A DNA stretch of 20,049 nucleotides from a virus, in the IMG/VR virus record IMGVR_UViG_3300008448_000884, positions 1 to 20,049 of that record, one strand, 5' to 3'. The translations under genes were made by a program, and so were the position numbers. A model generated the notes under the pieces. It was not told the DNA's origin. It worked only from the letters and a program-made list of their open reading frames with translations, and did not search any database. Positions 9,009 through 16,200 of the stretch are shown piece by piece. How positions within the stretch are numbered: position 1 is the stretch's first letter; each line of letters starts with the position of its first letter.

Positions 9009-10355
9009 TTATGATTTCCCAGTATTAGTCCCGTAACTTCCAAATGTATCTCTAATTAATGTCATGGATGTATATGAACCCTCTGTGTCAAAGTGATGAC
9101 ATAGTTCCTTTATCATATATAGACCACTTTGCTCATCGTCATATGTTGCCCCATCTTCTCTAGAAATCTTTGGAAAGTTGCAGGTTATAATATCACCGGC
9201 TCTTAGATTAGTATTTGAAGGTACGGTCATACTCAAAGTCTGAGTAAAGAGTATGTTGTATCTCATAATTGCCTGCGATTGATACTTAAACGGATCAGAA
9301 TTTTCTTCTCTAGAAACACCTGGTTCCATAGTGCCGATATCTAAAACCTGTGTCAAAATTCTTGAAGGAGAATCTCCAAGACTTACATTAGAGCTACTTG
9401 AAATCTTTGGTAGTTGGAGCTCCTGCCCTAAATTATTTACACCACTTACATAATTACCTAATCTAAAGGTTCCTTGCTCTGGTGGAGTAAATTCAAATGT
9501 GAGTGGATTATAAAACATTCTATAACTAGAATAAGTCCCTAATCTAAGTTTTTCAATTAGATTTTGATTTCTGTTTGTTGTGTATTGTAAAATATTAAAG
9601 TCATTATTTCTTTCATTTCCCGATTGGTTTACATCACTATACCTATACTCTGCCTTTGGTTCTTGAGAAATTAATTTATCAATTGACCTAAAATTAAACC
9701 CATCTTGCGTTTGATAAAATACATATCCTGCCGTTGCGTCTTTCTTTGAAATATCAGGAACTCCTTTAGATGCCAACCATACTAATACTGTAAATGGTTT
9801 TCTTAAATTGCCAATAAATCCATATTTGTTTTGTGTTTTATCAATCTTATCAATCTTATCGGTTCTTAAATATTCATTAATAATACTTTCTACAGAATCA
9901 CTAATTGATTGACTGGTTGGAAATTTCTTTGGAACTCTTACTGTTTCATTCGTAATTGCTTCTCTTGAAACTAGATTGAGTTCAAAGAATTCTCGTTGAG
10001 ACTCTGAAATAACATTTGTAATACTGGAAACATAAAGATAATCTTTCTCGTCGGTTGCAAAATCTAGTCCTGGATTTGTTCCAGAATTTCCGGCAATCTT
10101 TAGAGAAACTCTTTCACCACCTCTTAAAGGAAGACCATTATAAATTGATTGAAATGTTCCTGTGGCATTTCCTTCATTATCCTGCGCCTGAATAGAATCT
10201 CCGGTATTTCCTACCTGAATCTTTACGGTAATCGTAGGTGAGAAAATATCCTCATAGTAATCAATAGAAACCGTACCAGTTCTAATGTCAACGGTCCTCT
10301 TCTGGTCGTTGGATTCAAGTATAAGTTCTTCGTATATTGACTTTTTAATTGACAT
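9009..10355 (-). CDS. gp27: Baseplate hub protein, gp27-like
   Basis: Complete 448-aa frame with ATG at 10355. The start overlaps the upstream stop by one base (TAATG), and the gene ends right at the gp5 start. The sequence is beta-rich at the N-terminus (RTGTVSIDYYEDIF, then TVKIQVGNTG), with a central part recalling tail hub proteins: a helix-rich segment with SISDSVESIINEYL, then FTVLVWLASKGV followed by YVFYQTQDGFNFRSIDKL. The C-terminal part contains a MTVPSNTNLRAGDIITCNFP strand-loop typical of hub barrels and ends SLTLIRDTFG-like (SMTLIRDTFGSYG). T4 gp27 is 391 aa and partners gp5 in a 3:3 complex. Its position directly before gp5 is the strongest argument. Sequence similarity to T4 itself is too low to judge by eye. 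Confidence 0.65.
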   Translation of the reverse strand: MSIKKSIYEELILESNDQKRTVDIRTGTVSIDYYEDIFSPTITVKIQVGNTGDSIQAQDNEGNATGTFQSIYNGLPLRGGERVSLKIAGNSGTNPGLDFATDEKDYLYVSSITNVISESQREFFELNLVSREAITNETVRVPKKFPTSQSISDSVESIINEYLRTDKIDKIDKTQNKYGFIGNLRKPFTVLVWLASKGVPDISKKDATAGYVFYQTQDGFNFRSIDKLISQEPKAEYRYSDVNQSGNERNNDFNILQYTTNRNQNLIEKLRLGTYSSYRMFYNPLTFEFTPPEQGTFRLGNYVSGVNNLGQELQLPKISSSSNVSLGDSPSRILTQVLDIGTMEPGVSREENSDPFKYQSQAIMRYNILFTQTLSMTVPSNTNLRAGDIITCNFPKISREDGATYDDEQSGLYMIKELCHHFDTEGSYTSMTLIRDTFGSYGTNTGKS

Positions 10356-12289
10356 TATGTGTATGCTAAGTCTAGTAAAAGTTTCTTTGTGATGAAACTA
10401 TTTAACGGATTAATTATGAGAGGAATCATCATCGCTCCTCCACCACCAATAGAACCTTGTGTTTGTGATGCAGGAGGTTCTTCTTCTATAATAATAATAC
10501 TAGGTCCAACTTGTTGTTGTGCTAATTGTTGAGATGCTTGCTGTCTCCGTTGAGTTCCTGATGGTGTTATTTGTGCTGGTGTTGGAGCGGCAATTTGTGC
10601 TGGTTGCCCTGCAAGTCCAGTAAGTTGTTTTCCGATTGAAAGAAGTCCTAGATATGGTCTTGGGTTTATAGAATCTCCACCTCCCGGTCTTACTTCAAAG
10701 TGAAGATGTATTCCTGTACTTCCCCCAGTACTTCCAATTTCACCAATTGTTTCTCCATTATAGGGTTGTCCTTTTCTCACCATTACTTTTGCCAGGTGGG
10801 CAAAACGATATATTGTATTTCCAGATTTAATATCAACATAATTACCATATCCACCACTATATCCTAAAGAAACATCAGAAATTGTACCTGATAGTTTTAA
10901 TGCAACATAATATCCACGACCCGCTGGAGCTATATCAATTCCGTGGTGCATTTTATATTTACCAGATGTGGGACTTAATCTCATCCCTCTTTCTGATGTA
11001 ATTATCCCTGCCGCCCCTCCCGGTTTTCCTTTGAACTGGTCTACAACTGATGTTGAAACTGCTTGTGATGGTTGTATTGGTGCTGGTGCTGGTCTTGGTT
11101 GTGGTGTTGGAATTGGTTGCGCTCCCATTCCTTTAAGAATCTTGCGACTATCTTCAATTCTTTCACCCTGTTCTCTTTTTCCTTTATCTGCAGGATTTTC
11201 ATAATTAAACAAAATCCAGTTGGATGCCTCTTCTATAGATTTTGTTGACTTAAAGGATGGTAGACGCTGCAGTTCTCTTATCAACATCGCATAATTAATT
11301 TCATCCGTAAGAGGTTGTTTTGTTGGGTCAACTCCCATACTTTTGGCAAGATTAAATAGTTCCTGTTGTCTTGACGGATAAGTCCACTGAGCCCAACCAT
11401 AACCTATTCCTTTTTTCATAGCTTCCGGTAAAAGACCTTTTTTGGAACCTTCAAGTAAATCAGGAACTAAATTAGTATTTTCTTGCAATAAATTTCCAAC
11501 AACTGCCGCTGCTTGATAATCTTTTAATCCCAAATCCTTTTGTAATCTTTTAGATATTTGTGTCCCCTTTGCCACTCCCGATCCAGAAAATCCTCCCCCA
11601 GAAGGTTGCTGCTGCATACTCTCATTCTCATATTGAGTTCCAAAGGGTTGTGCATCTTCACCACTTACAACTCCTTCTCCAAGAGATGTTGTAAGTAACT
11701 TAAATCCTTCATCAAACTGACTTTGCATATCCTCAAAAGTTCCACCCAAATCCGCTAATGCACCTTCAACTCTTCCCTTACTATCCATAAAGTCAAAGGT
11801 TAGAATATTTTTACCAACAGCACTCAGGAGATTTCCAAATCCTCTAAACAAATTTATGGTATTATCAAAAAATCCAGTTACAATAGAATAAAGTCTTTGT
11901 ATTCTGGCAATCAATTCTTGCGCCATCGTAATAATTGATGGCAAATTTGTGAGCAACCATCCAACCAATAAGGTTCCCAAGAAGTCCATAATTCTTCCTA
12001 AGAATCCTTTAGTGCTTGAAGCAACTGCTTTTGCCTGCCTCTTAAATACTCCACCAATACTTGATGCCTCTAAAAGGTCTTCTTTATTTTTTCTTCTTTC
12101 TTGTTCTTGTCTTCTTTGTGAAAGTATATAATTTCTTGCTATTGATTCTCTTTTTACTTTTGTTTTTTTCAACATAACATCATTAAGATTTCCGGCATTC
12201 TTTCTAAGACCAGAAAATGAATTCTTTATTGACTTAATGCCAGAACGAATATTAAGAAGACTGTTGGATGGTTTTACTGCTACTGCCAT
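10355..12289 (-). CDS. Tape-measure-like tail protein with phage tail lysozyme and M23 peptidase domains
   Basis: Complete 644-aa frame, ATG at 12289, one base after the preceding stop. A basic, charged N-terminus (40-70) leads to a hydrophobic helix around 97-120 (DFLGTLLVGWLLTNLP) that has a counterpart in the neighbouring 575-aa protein. Residues about 242-390 resemble the phage tail lysozyme family: VVGNLLQEN with a candidate catalytic Glu270, then GYGWAQWTYPSRQQEL. A proline-rich linker (392-408) precedes an M23 endopeptidase domain (about 420-548). Its zinc-site residues are visible: H448 and D452 in HHGID, H530 in HLH, with H498 and H528 as catalytic histidines. The two domains would cut glycan and peptide bonds of the host wall during tail penetration. 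The C-terminus (FITKKLLLDLAYT) is short and hydrophobic. Its place next to the hub suggests it is carried inside the tail tube or hub. Confidence 0.8.
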   Translation of the reverse strand: MAVAVKPSNSLLNIRSGIKSIKNSFSGLRKNAGNLNDVMLKKTKVKRESIARNYILSQRRQEQERRKNKEDLLEASSIGGVFKRQAKAVASSTKGFLGRIMDFLGTLLVGWLLTNLPSIITMAQELIARIQRLYSIVTGFFDNTINLFRGFGNLLSAVGKNILTFDFMDSKGRVEGALADLGGTFEDMQSQFDEGFKLLTTSLGEGVVSGEDAQPFGTQYENESMQQQPSGGGFSGSGVAKGTQISKRLQKDLGLKDYQAAAVVGNLLQENTNLVPDLLEGSKKGLLPEAMKKGIGYGWAQWTYPSRQQELFNLAKSMGVDPTKQPLTDEINYAMLIRELQRLPSFKSTKSIEEASNWILFNYENPADKGKREQGERIEDSRKILKGMGAQPIPTPQPRPAPAPIQPSQAVSTSVVDQFKGKPGGAAGIITSERGMRLSPTSGKYKMHHGIDIAPAGRGYYVALKLSGTISDVSLGYSGGYGNYVDIKSGNTIYRFAHLAKVMVRKGQPYNGETIGEIGSTGGSTGIHLHFEVRPGGGDSINPRPYLGLLSIGKQLTGLAGQPAQIAAPTPAQITPSGTQRRQQASQQLAQQQVGPSIIIIEEEPPASQTQGSIGGGGAMMIPLIINPLNSFITKKLLLDLAYT

Positions 12290-12290
12290 C

Positions 12291-14018
12291 TTATGTCACC
12301 ACATTATAATTTACTTGTGAGTAGAGCACATAGAAATTATCTGGATTTGATGCCGATATTGATGGAACCTGATTTACGGGTCCGCCAGTAGGAGCGGCAC
12401 CCGACCTTTGTTGTGCAGAAGACCCAACTCTCCTGTAAATTACATTTGGTGCCGGTGCTGGCGCAGGACCAACATTAACTTGAGCAGGAACTCCGTTAGT
12501 TTGTGCCGGTAGTGGTTTTATATTTACTTGACTTGGTTGTGATGAAACCTGATTACCTTCTTCTGGCGTTATATTAACTTCACCATACTGCGGTGCCTGA
12601 GTGAAGTCAATTGAAGATGCCTGTGCTTTTAAATCACTCATTTGTTGTTCAAATGATTTATCACTTACAGCGGCAACAGGTGTAGCAGCAGGAGGAGGAG
12701 TTTTGGTAGGTGATGGTATGACTTGACTTTGTGGTTTTGCCGCTGATGTTTTTGCTGCTTTAGGTTTATCAGCACCAGTAAGAACATCCGCACCTTTTCC
12801 TCCAAAAACCCAACCAAAACCACCACCAATCAAAGAAGCAACAGGAACAGTAATAGGTGAAATTGGTCCTCCTAAAAGACCAAGTTTTGCTCCGACGGCT
12901 GCCCCAGCCATTGACCCCGCTACACTACCACCAGCTCCGGCACCAGCTTGAACATCTGTTTGTCCTTGTAATTTTCTACTTCCAAATTCAAATCCTCCAA
13001 ATAAAATATTAAGAAGTCCACCCTTTCCCTTTAACCAATTCATAGGTCCACCACCTTTTGGAGGTGGGGCAGCACCTCCTTTTGGTGCAGTTGGAGGTGC
13101 TGGAGGTTTAGTGCCAGGAGGTGTTGTTGTTGGAGGAACTATTGTAGTTGTTGGTGGTTTTTGTTTTCCAAGACCAAGCAAGGCTGCTCCGGCACCCTTT
13201 AAAACACCTCCAAGTGCTCCAAAAAATCTACCAATTGTATTCTTAAGTAACCATCCACCAATCTTAAGAGATAATCTAGTAATGGTTCCGGCAATTGCAA
13301 AAAATCCACCATTCAATAAGAATAATGTTGCGGCACCAATTCCAAGAGCCTTTAGAACATTATCTCTAATTTCTATTAATTTTTTACCATTATCTTCGGA
13401 AATTGCTCTAAGAGTTTCAATTCCTTGATTCGTCAACCATCCAAGTAATAATGTTCCAAAGAACTGTGATAATCTACTTAGAATAGATTGTGTTTTTTGT
13501 GCGATTGCCTGAACCGGAGCAATTAATGCACTTTGTATTGCTTTCTCTAAAAGACTTTCTCTACCTGCTCTTAATCCTAATTCTGTTGCTCTTCTTTGTT
13601 CTTCTTGCTCATCTTTAATACGCTTTTGTTCTAGAATACTATCAGTATTAATTGCCTTTGCAACATTAGTCAAAGAAGCATTAAAACCAGTAACTTCACC
13701 TCTTAAACTTCCAACGAGTTCTTGCACTCCATTTACAGTTTGTGTCTGAATGAATATTACTTTATTTAAATTAGCAACTTCAGAACTTAAAGTATTGACC
13801 TGACTCTGTAAAGAAGTTATTGATGTGGATTGAGACTTTACGATTGCCAGAGTCTCTGGGTCCGATTTCTTACTAATCGGAACAAGTGCTCCTCCACCAC
13901 CAAAAATATTTGATGATATTTGACTTCTTCTGAATAGTGCTTTTCTTTTTTCCGCAGACAAATAGGACCCTGATATAGGATCTACCCCACTTTGAGCTAT
14001 TTGTGCTAAATCAGCCAT
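12291..14018 (-). CDS. Tape-measure / gp29-like tail protein
   Basis: Complete 575-aa frame, ATG at 14018, overlapping by 8 bases the end of the small -1 frame ORF. Residues 55-150 are heptad-rich and likely coiled coil (LQSQVNTLSSEVANLNKV, then a charged EQKRIKDEQEEQRR run). Residues about 178-205 (LSRLSQFFGTLLLGWL), 222-247, 253-285 and 365-410 are hydrophobic or Gly/Ala-rich and could insert into a membrane. Low-complexity proline linkers lie at 288-325, 417-450 and 515-525. The C-terminus SASNPDNFYVLYSQVNYNVV is the only ordered-looking end. T4 gp29, the hub/ruler protein, is 590 aa. Similar length, helix-coil-hydrophobic make-up and position right after the gp26 chaperone region support a tape-measure role. 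Direct homology to gp29 cannot be shown by eye. Confidence 0.6.
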   Translation of the reverse strand: MADLAQIAQSGVDPISGSYLSAEKRKALFRRSQISSNIFGGGGALVPISKKSDPETLAIVKSQSTSITSLQSQVNTLSSEVANLNKVIFIQTQTVNGVQELVGSLRGEVTGFNASLTNVAKAINTDSILEQKRIKDEQEEQRRATELGLRAGRESLLEKAIQSALIAPVQAIAQKTQSILSRLSQFFGTLLLGWLTNQGIETLRAISEDNGKKLIEIRDNVLKALGIGAATLFLLNGGFFAIAGTITRLSLKIGGWLLKNTIGRFFGALGGVLKGAGAALLGLGKQKPPTTTIVPPTTTPPGTKPPAPPTAPKGGAAPPPKGGGPMNWLKGKGGLLNILFGGFEFGSRKLQGQTDVQAGAGAGGSVAGSMAGAAVGAKLGLLGGPISPITVPVASLIGGGFGWVFGGKGADVLTGADKPKAAKTSAAKPQSQVIPSPTKTPPPAATPVAAVSDKSFEQQMSDLKAQASSIDFTQAPQYGEVNITPEEGNQVSSQPSQVNIKPLPAQTNGVPAQVNVGPAPAPAPNVIYRRVGSSAQQRSGAAPTGGPVNQVPSISASNPDNFYVLYSQVNYNVVT

Positions 14019-14184
14019 TTGCTTGATTCTTTAAATTTTCTTCTTCAATATAATTTTGTAGAAGAGTTATATAAATTTCCCTTTCCCAAGGAATCATATC
14101 TTCAAGTTCAGTCAAAGAGTATTTATGATGCTGCATCAGAGCAAAGTTTGTCTTGTAGTATGACGCAAGATCAGTATGCGCCAT
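14011..14184 (-). CDS. Small ORF, likely C-terminal (T-like) extension of gp26 made by -1 frameshifting; tail assembly chaperone
   Basis: A 57-codon frame from ATG at 14184 to TGA at 14011-14013, overlapping the start of the 575-aa gene by 8 bases. The ATG lies 2 bases after the gp26 stop with no convincing Shine-Dalgarno sequence, and it sits inside the 5' arm of a stem-loop, so independent initiation looks poor. The frame is exactly -1 relative to gp26 and is open back across the slippery heptamer at 14193-14199. Frameshifting would join gp26 residues 1-238 to 60 further codons (R-V-G then this ORF), about 298 aa in all. The peptide (KTNFALMQHHKYSLTELEDM, then IPWEREIYITLL) resembles C-terminal halves of phage tail assembly chaperones, which bind the tape measure protein. 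The tape-measure-like genes follow directly. Confidence 0.75.
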   Translation of the reverse strand: MAHTDLASYYKTNFALMQHHKYSLTELEDMIPWEREIYITLLQNYIEEENLKNQANG

Positions 14185-14199
14185 ACCTACACGAAAAAA
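14158..14199 (-). promoter_or_regulatory. Predicted -1 programmed ribosomal frameshift signal
   Basis: Read on the minus strand, the last gp26 codons are GCT TTT TTC GTG TAG. They contain the heptamer T TTT TTC (14199-14193) in the correct X XXY YYZ phase. Five to six bases later a stem-loop begins. The 5' arm GTATGGCGCA (14186-14177) pairs fully with TGCGTCATAC (14167-14158), with one G-U pair, around a 9-base loop, and a further G-U pair could extend the stem at its base. Heptamer, spacer and stem all fit the usual bacterial and viral -1 frameshift arrangement. The frame entered encodes the small chaperone-like extension. Confidence 0.75.
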
Positions 14200-14906
14200 G
14201 CCGACAGACCCTCCAATACAACTTCACTTTCTACCCCAGTCTTTGGATTTTTAATCTTGATTGTATGAGAAAGTTTAGGCATAGTCTCAAAGAACTTCTC
14301 AACTTCTTTGAATTGTTTGGAACTTAATTGCTCTACAAATTCCAGTAATTCTTTTTTAGTAGAATCACTTGCAGTCCAAGATTCCTCTTCCGAATAAATC
14401 TGATCGATACAGGATATAATTAAATCAAAAGTATCATCAACACTTACGCCATCGCCAGAATCAAAATTATTTTTAATGAACTCCGTCATAGATGGATATC
14501 TCATTCTTAAAGTCAGAGTATCATCTAATTTAATATCACGAGAATGTTTTGAGTCAACCTCAACATTAATCTCATCCAAATTAATACTCATCGGAACCTG
14601 AGTCGTTTCATCATCAGGACAAGTAATTAAAACATCAACAGTTTCTCCAACTGACTTACCTCTGATATTGAGGAACAAATACTCAATATCAAATGTAGAC
14701 AGGTCTTCTACTTTAACGCCTTTGCTTAAAATACAATTTGAAATGACATTCTTAACCGCGTTTGCAATTTGCTTGGAATCTTCGCTTTCCAACGCAATAA
14801 TTAGAATTTTTTCTTCTTTAACAAGAAAGGGTCTATATCTAATTTTCTTTTTTAATGACGGAATTTCCAACTCATAAATTGGAGTTGCAATCTTTGGTAA
14901 AGGCAT
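14187..14906 (-). CDS. gp26: Baseplate hub subunit gp26 / tail assembly chaperone
   Basis: Complete 239-aa frame, ATG at 14906 preceded by TTTTTAGGATATT, which supplies an AGGA ribosome site. It matches the T4 baseplate gp26 family: MPLPKIATPIYELEIPS, then KKKIRYRPFLVKEEKILI, a YLFLNIRGKSVGE motif and CPDDETTQV. T4 gp26 is 208 aa. The C-terminal third has helices with paired acidic and basic residues (VEQLSSKQFKEVEKFFETM), and the chain ends GLSAFFV. The terminal codons form a slippery heptamer that would divert some ribosomes into the small downstream ORF. Gene position just before the tape-measure-like genes and the frameshift architecture match the lambda G gene, so a chaperone role around the tail ruler is likely. 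It has its own late-type promoter box at 14931-14939. Confidence 0.85.
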   Translation of the reverse strand: MPLPKIATPIYELEIPSLKKKIRYRPFLVKEEKILIIALESEDSKQIANAVKNVISNCILSKGVKVEDLSTFDIEYLFLNIRGKSVGETVDVLITCPDDETTQVPMSINLDEINVEVDSKHSRDIKLDDTLTLRMRYPSMTEFIKNNFDSGDGVSVDDTFDLIISCIDQIYSEEESWTASDSTKKELLEFVEQLSSKQFKEVEKFFETMPKLSHTIKIKNPKTGVESEVVLEGLSAFFV

Positions 14907-14930
14907 AATATCCTAAAAAGTTCAGTTAAA

Positions 14931-14939
14931 ATTATTTAG
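14931..14939 (-). promoter_or_regulatory. T4-late-type promoter box upstream of gp26
   Basis: The minus strand reads CTAAATAAT, ending 25 bases before the gp26 ATG. It resembles the T4 late promoter core TATAAATA and the two CTAAATAC boxes in the divergent region nearby. T4-like late promoters have no -35 element, so the box alone is weak evidence. Its position in one of the few true intergenic gaps (14907-14944) supports it. Confidence 0.45.
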
Positions 14940-14944
14940 ACGAC

Positions 14945-15715
14945 TTAGGCAACCCCAACAGGTCTTGGATCATCTAGTCTACCGGTTCCAAGATTGAGGT
15001 TTCTATTAATCAACTCGTCTCTTCCTGTTGCAAGTCTATTTTGCCTATTTGCTTGATTTATAGTGTTGTTGATAATAGTATTAGAAACTTTATTATTATC
15101 ATCGTTACGGTTAAAATCTAAACTTAATGTTCTACCACAAACATATCTTTCATAATTAAATAAGACACTTACTTTCAATATATCAGACCCATTATACTGG
15201 ACTGGCACTGAATTTAAAGTAAGTGGGAAAAGTCCAAAGAAATTATATTCAATTTCTGCATTATAATCTCGGTCAAATTTAATAATCTTAGTCATATCAC
15301 TCTTATAATCTCTTGGATATCTCATTCTAAAGTAATATCCGTCTCTAGATGGATTCTCATTAGAACCACCGGCAATAAACTCCATCCAGTGCTCTATGAA
15401 TTTCAAAGTAGTATAGTTACTATCAACATAAAACTCTAGACCAATTTCTGTAAAGATTCTACGATGAGCGACTCTTTCGTTTACTCCTGTATAATTATTG
15501 GTAATATCTGCGGTTGCTAATGTAGTTCCTGGTAGTGATGCCGAAAAACAAAGTAATCCGGCATCATTAGCAATAAATAATGGGTCAACTCCTCTTATCG
15601 CAAGATGTGATAAAAGTGGACCGGGCAAACCACCAAACACAACCTGAAAGTGTGAACTCTGGGCGAGATTTGTAAATAGTGGCTTAAAGTCGGATATTCT
15701 ACGGATAATAGGCAC
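14945..15715 (-). CDS. gp54: Tail tube-like protein, probably baseplate tail tube initiator gp54
   Basis: Complete 256-aa frame from a GTG start at 15715. An in-frame TAA lies a few codons upstream with no ATG between, and AAAAGG stands 8 bases before the GTG, so the GTG start is forced. The protein has the tail-tube fold signature shared by T4 gp19, gp48 and gp54: HFQVVFGGLPG, then LLCFSASLPGTTLATADI, and a RIFTEIGLEFYVDSNYTTL strand followed by FIEHWMEFI. A C-terminal Asn-rich tail (about 200-256) is probably disordered. gp48 is encoded separately in this window, so gp54 is the best fit; T4 gp54 is 320 aa. A tube-protein paralogue of another role is the alternative. It heads the minus-strand hub block and shares a divergent promoter region with gp4. 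Confidence 0.6.
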   Translation of the reverse strand: MPIIRRISDFKPLFTNLAQSSHFQVVFGGLPGPLLSHLAIRGVDPLFIANDAGLLCFSASLPGTTLATADITNNYTGVNERVAHRRIFTEIGLEFYVDSNYTTLKFIEHWMEFIAGGSNENPSRDGYYFRMRYPRDYKSDMTKIIKFDRDYNAEIEYNFFGLFPLTLNSVPVQYNGSDILKVSVLFNYERYVCGRTLSLDFNRNDDNNKVSNTIINNTINQANRQNRLATGRDELINRNLNLGTGRLDDPRPVGVA

Positions 15716-15716
15716 T

Positions 15717-15724
15717 CTAAATAC
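15717..15724 (+). promoter_or_regulatory. Late-type promoter box firing toward gp4 operon
   Basis: The plus strand reads CTAAATAC, 32 bases before the gp4 ATG. It mirrors the box on the other strand, leaving equal leader lengths for both divergent transcripts. No -35 element is expected for a gp55-type late promoter. Confidence 0.55.
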
Positions 15725-15748
15725 CTTTTATGAGTCTTATTAGTATAA

Positions 15749-15756
15749 GTATTTAG
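15749..15756 (-). promoter_or_regulatory. Late-type promoter box firing toward gp54-like gene
   Basis: The minus strand reads CTAAATAC, 33 bases before the GTG start of the gp54-like gene. It closely resembles the T4 late core TATAAATA. It forms an exact inverted repeat with 15717-15724. Its far end directly touches the ATG of gp4. Confidence 0.55.
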
Positions 15757-16200
15757 ATGTCTTATAAGGGAAAATTTAAACCATCATTTCCAGAAAAGTA
15801 TCTTGGTGACCCGACTAATATTATATACAGGTCTCTGTGGGAATTAAAGTTTCTCAAATATTGTGATACGAATGCAAATATTTTAGAGTATGCCTCTGAA
15901 GAACTTGCCATTCCTTATCGTTCTCCTGTAGATGGTAAAGTTCATAGATACTTTCCTGATGCTTATATAAAAGTCAAAGAACCTGATGGAAGTATTAAGA
16001 AATATCTGATTGAGATTAAACCTTATAAGCAAACGATGCCACCACCCAAACCAAAAAGGCAGACCAAAGGATATATCTATGAGGCATATGAGTATGCCAA
16101 GAATCAATCAAAATGGGAGGCAGCAAGAGAATATTGTAAGGACAGAGGATGGACCTTCCGAGTTCTCACGGAAAATGAATTGGGGATTTCTAAAAAATGA
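15757..16200 (+). CDS. gp4: Head completion protein gp4 (TnsA-like nuclease fold)
   Basis: Complete 147-aa frame, close to the 150 aa of T4 gp4 (gp50). The N-terminus MSYKGKFKPSFPEKYLGDP, the RSLWELKF helix and the YFPDAYIK and YLIEIKP strands are characteristic. Residues E29, D68 and E86-x-K88 form the constellation of a TnsA-type or PD-(D/E)xK nuclease. In T4 the protein acts late in capsid maturation, when filled heads are prepared for tail joining. The stop overlaps the next start as ATGA, so the two genes are coupled. Upstream ribosome-site similarity is poor; the ATG follows a late-type leader of about 30 bases. The proline- and lysine-rich loop at 94-104 is of unknown role. Confidence 0.9.
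   Translation: MSYKGKFKPSFPEKYLGDPTNIIYRSLWELKFLKYCDTNANILEYASEELAIPYRSPVDGKVHRYFPDAYIKVKEPDGSIKKYLIEIKPYKQTMPPPKPKRQTKGYIYEAYEYAKNQSKWEAAREYCKDRGWTFRVLTENELGISKK

Noticed and set aside
13111-13428. Plus-strand frame of 105 codons opposite the 575-aa tail gene
   Set aside because: It is the complement of the proline/glycine-rich linker and hydrophobic segments, with no ribosome site or family resemblance.
14119-14126. ATAAATAC on the minus strand about 100 bases before the 575-aa gene
   Set aside because: It falls in the His-His-Lys-Tyr codons of the chaperone-like ORF, in a tightly coupled gene run. Without transcript data it is indistinguishable from coding sequence.
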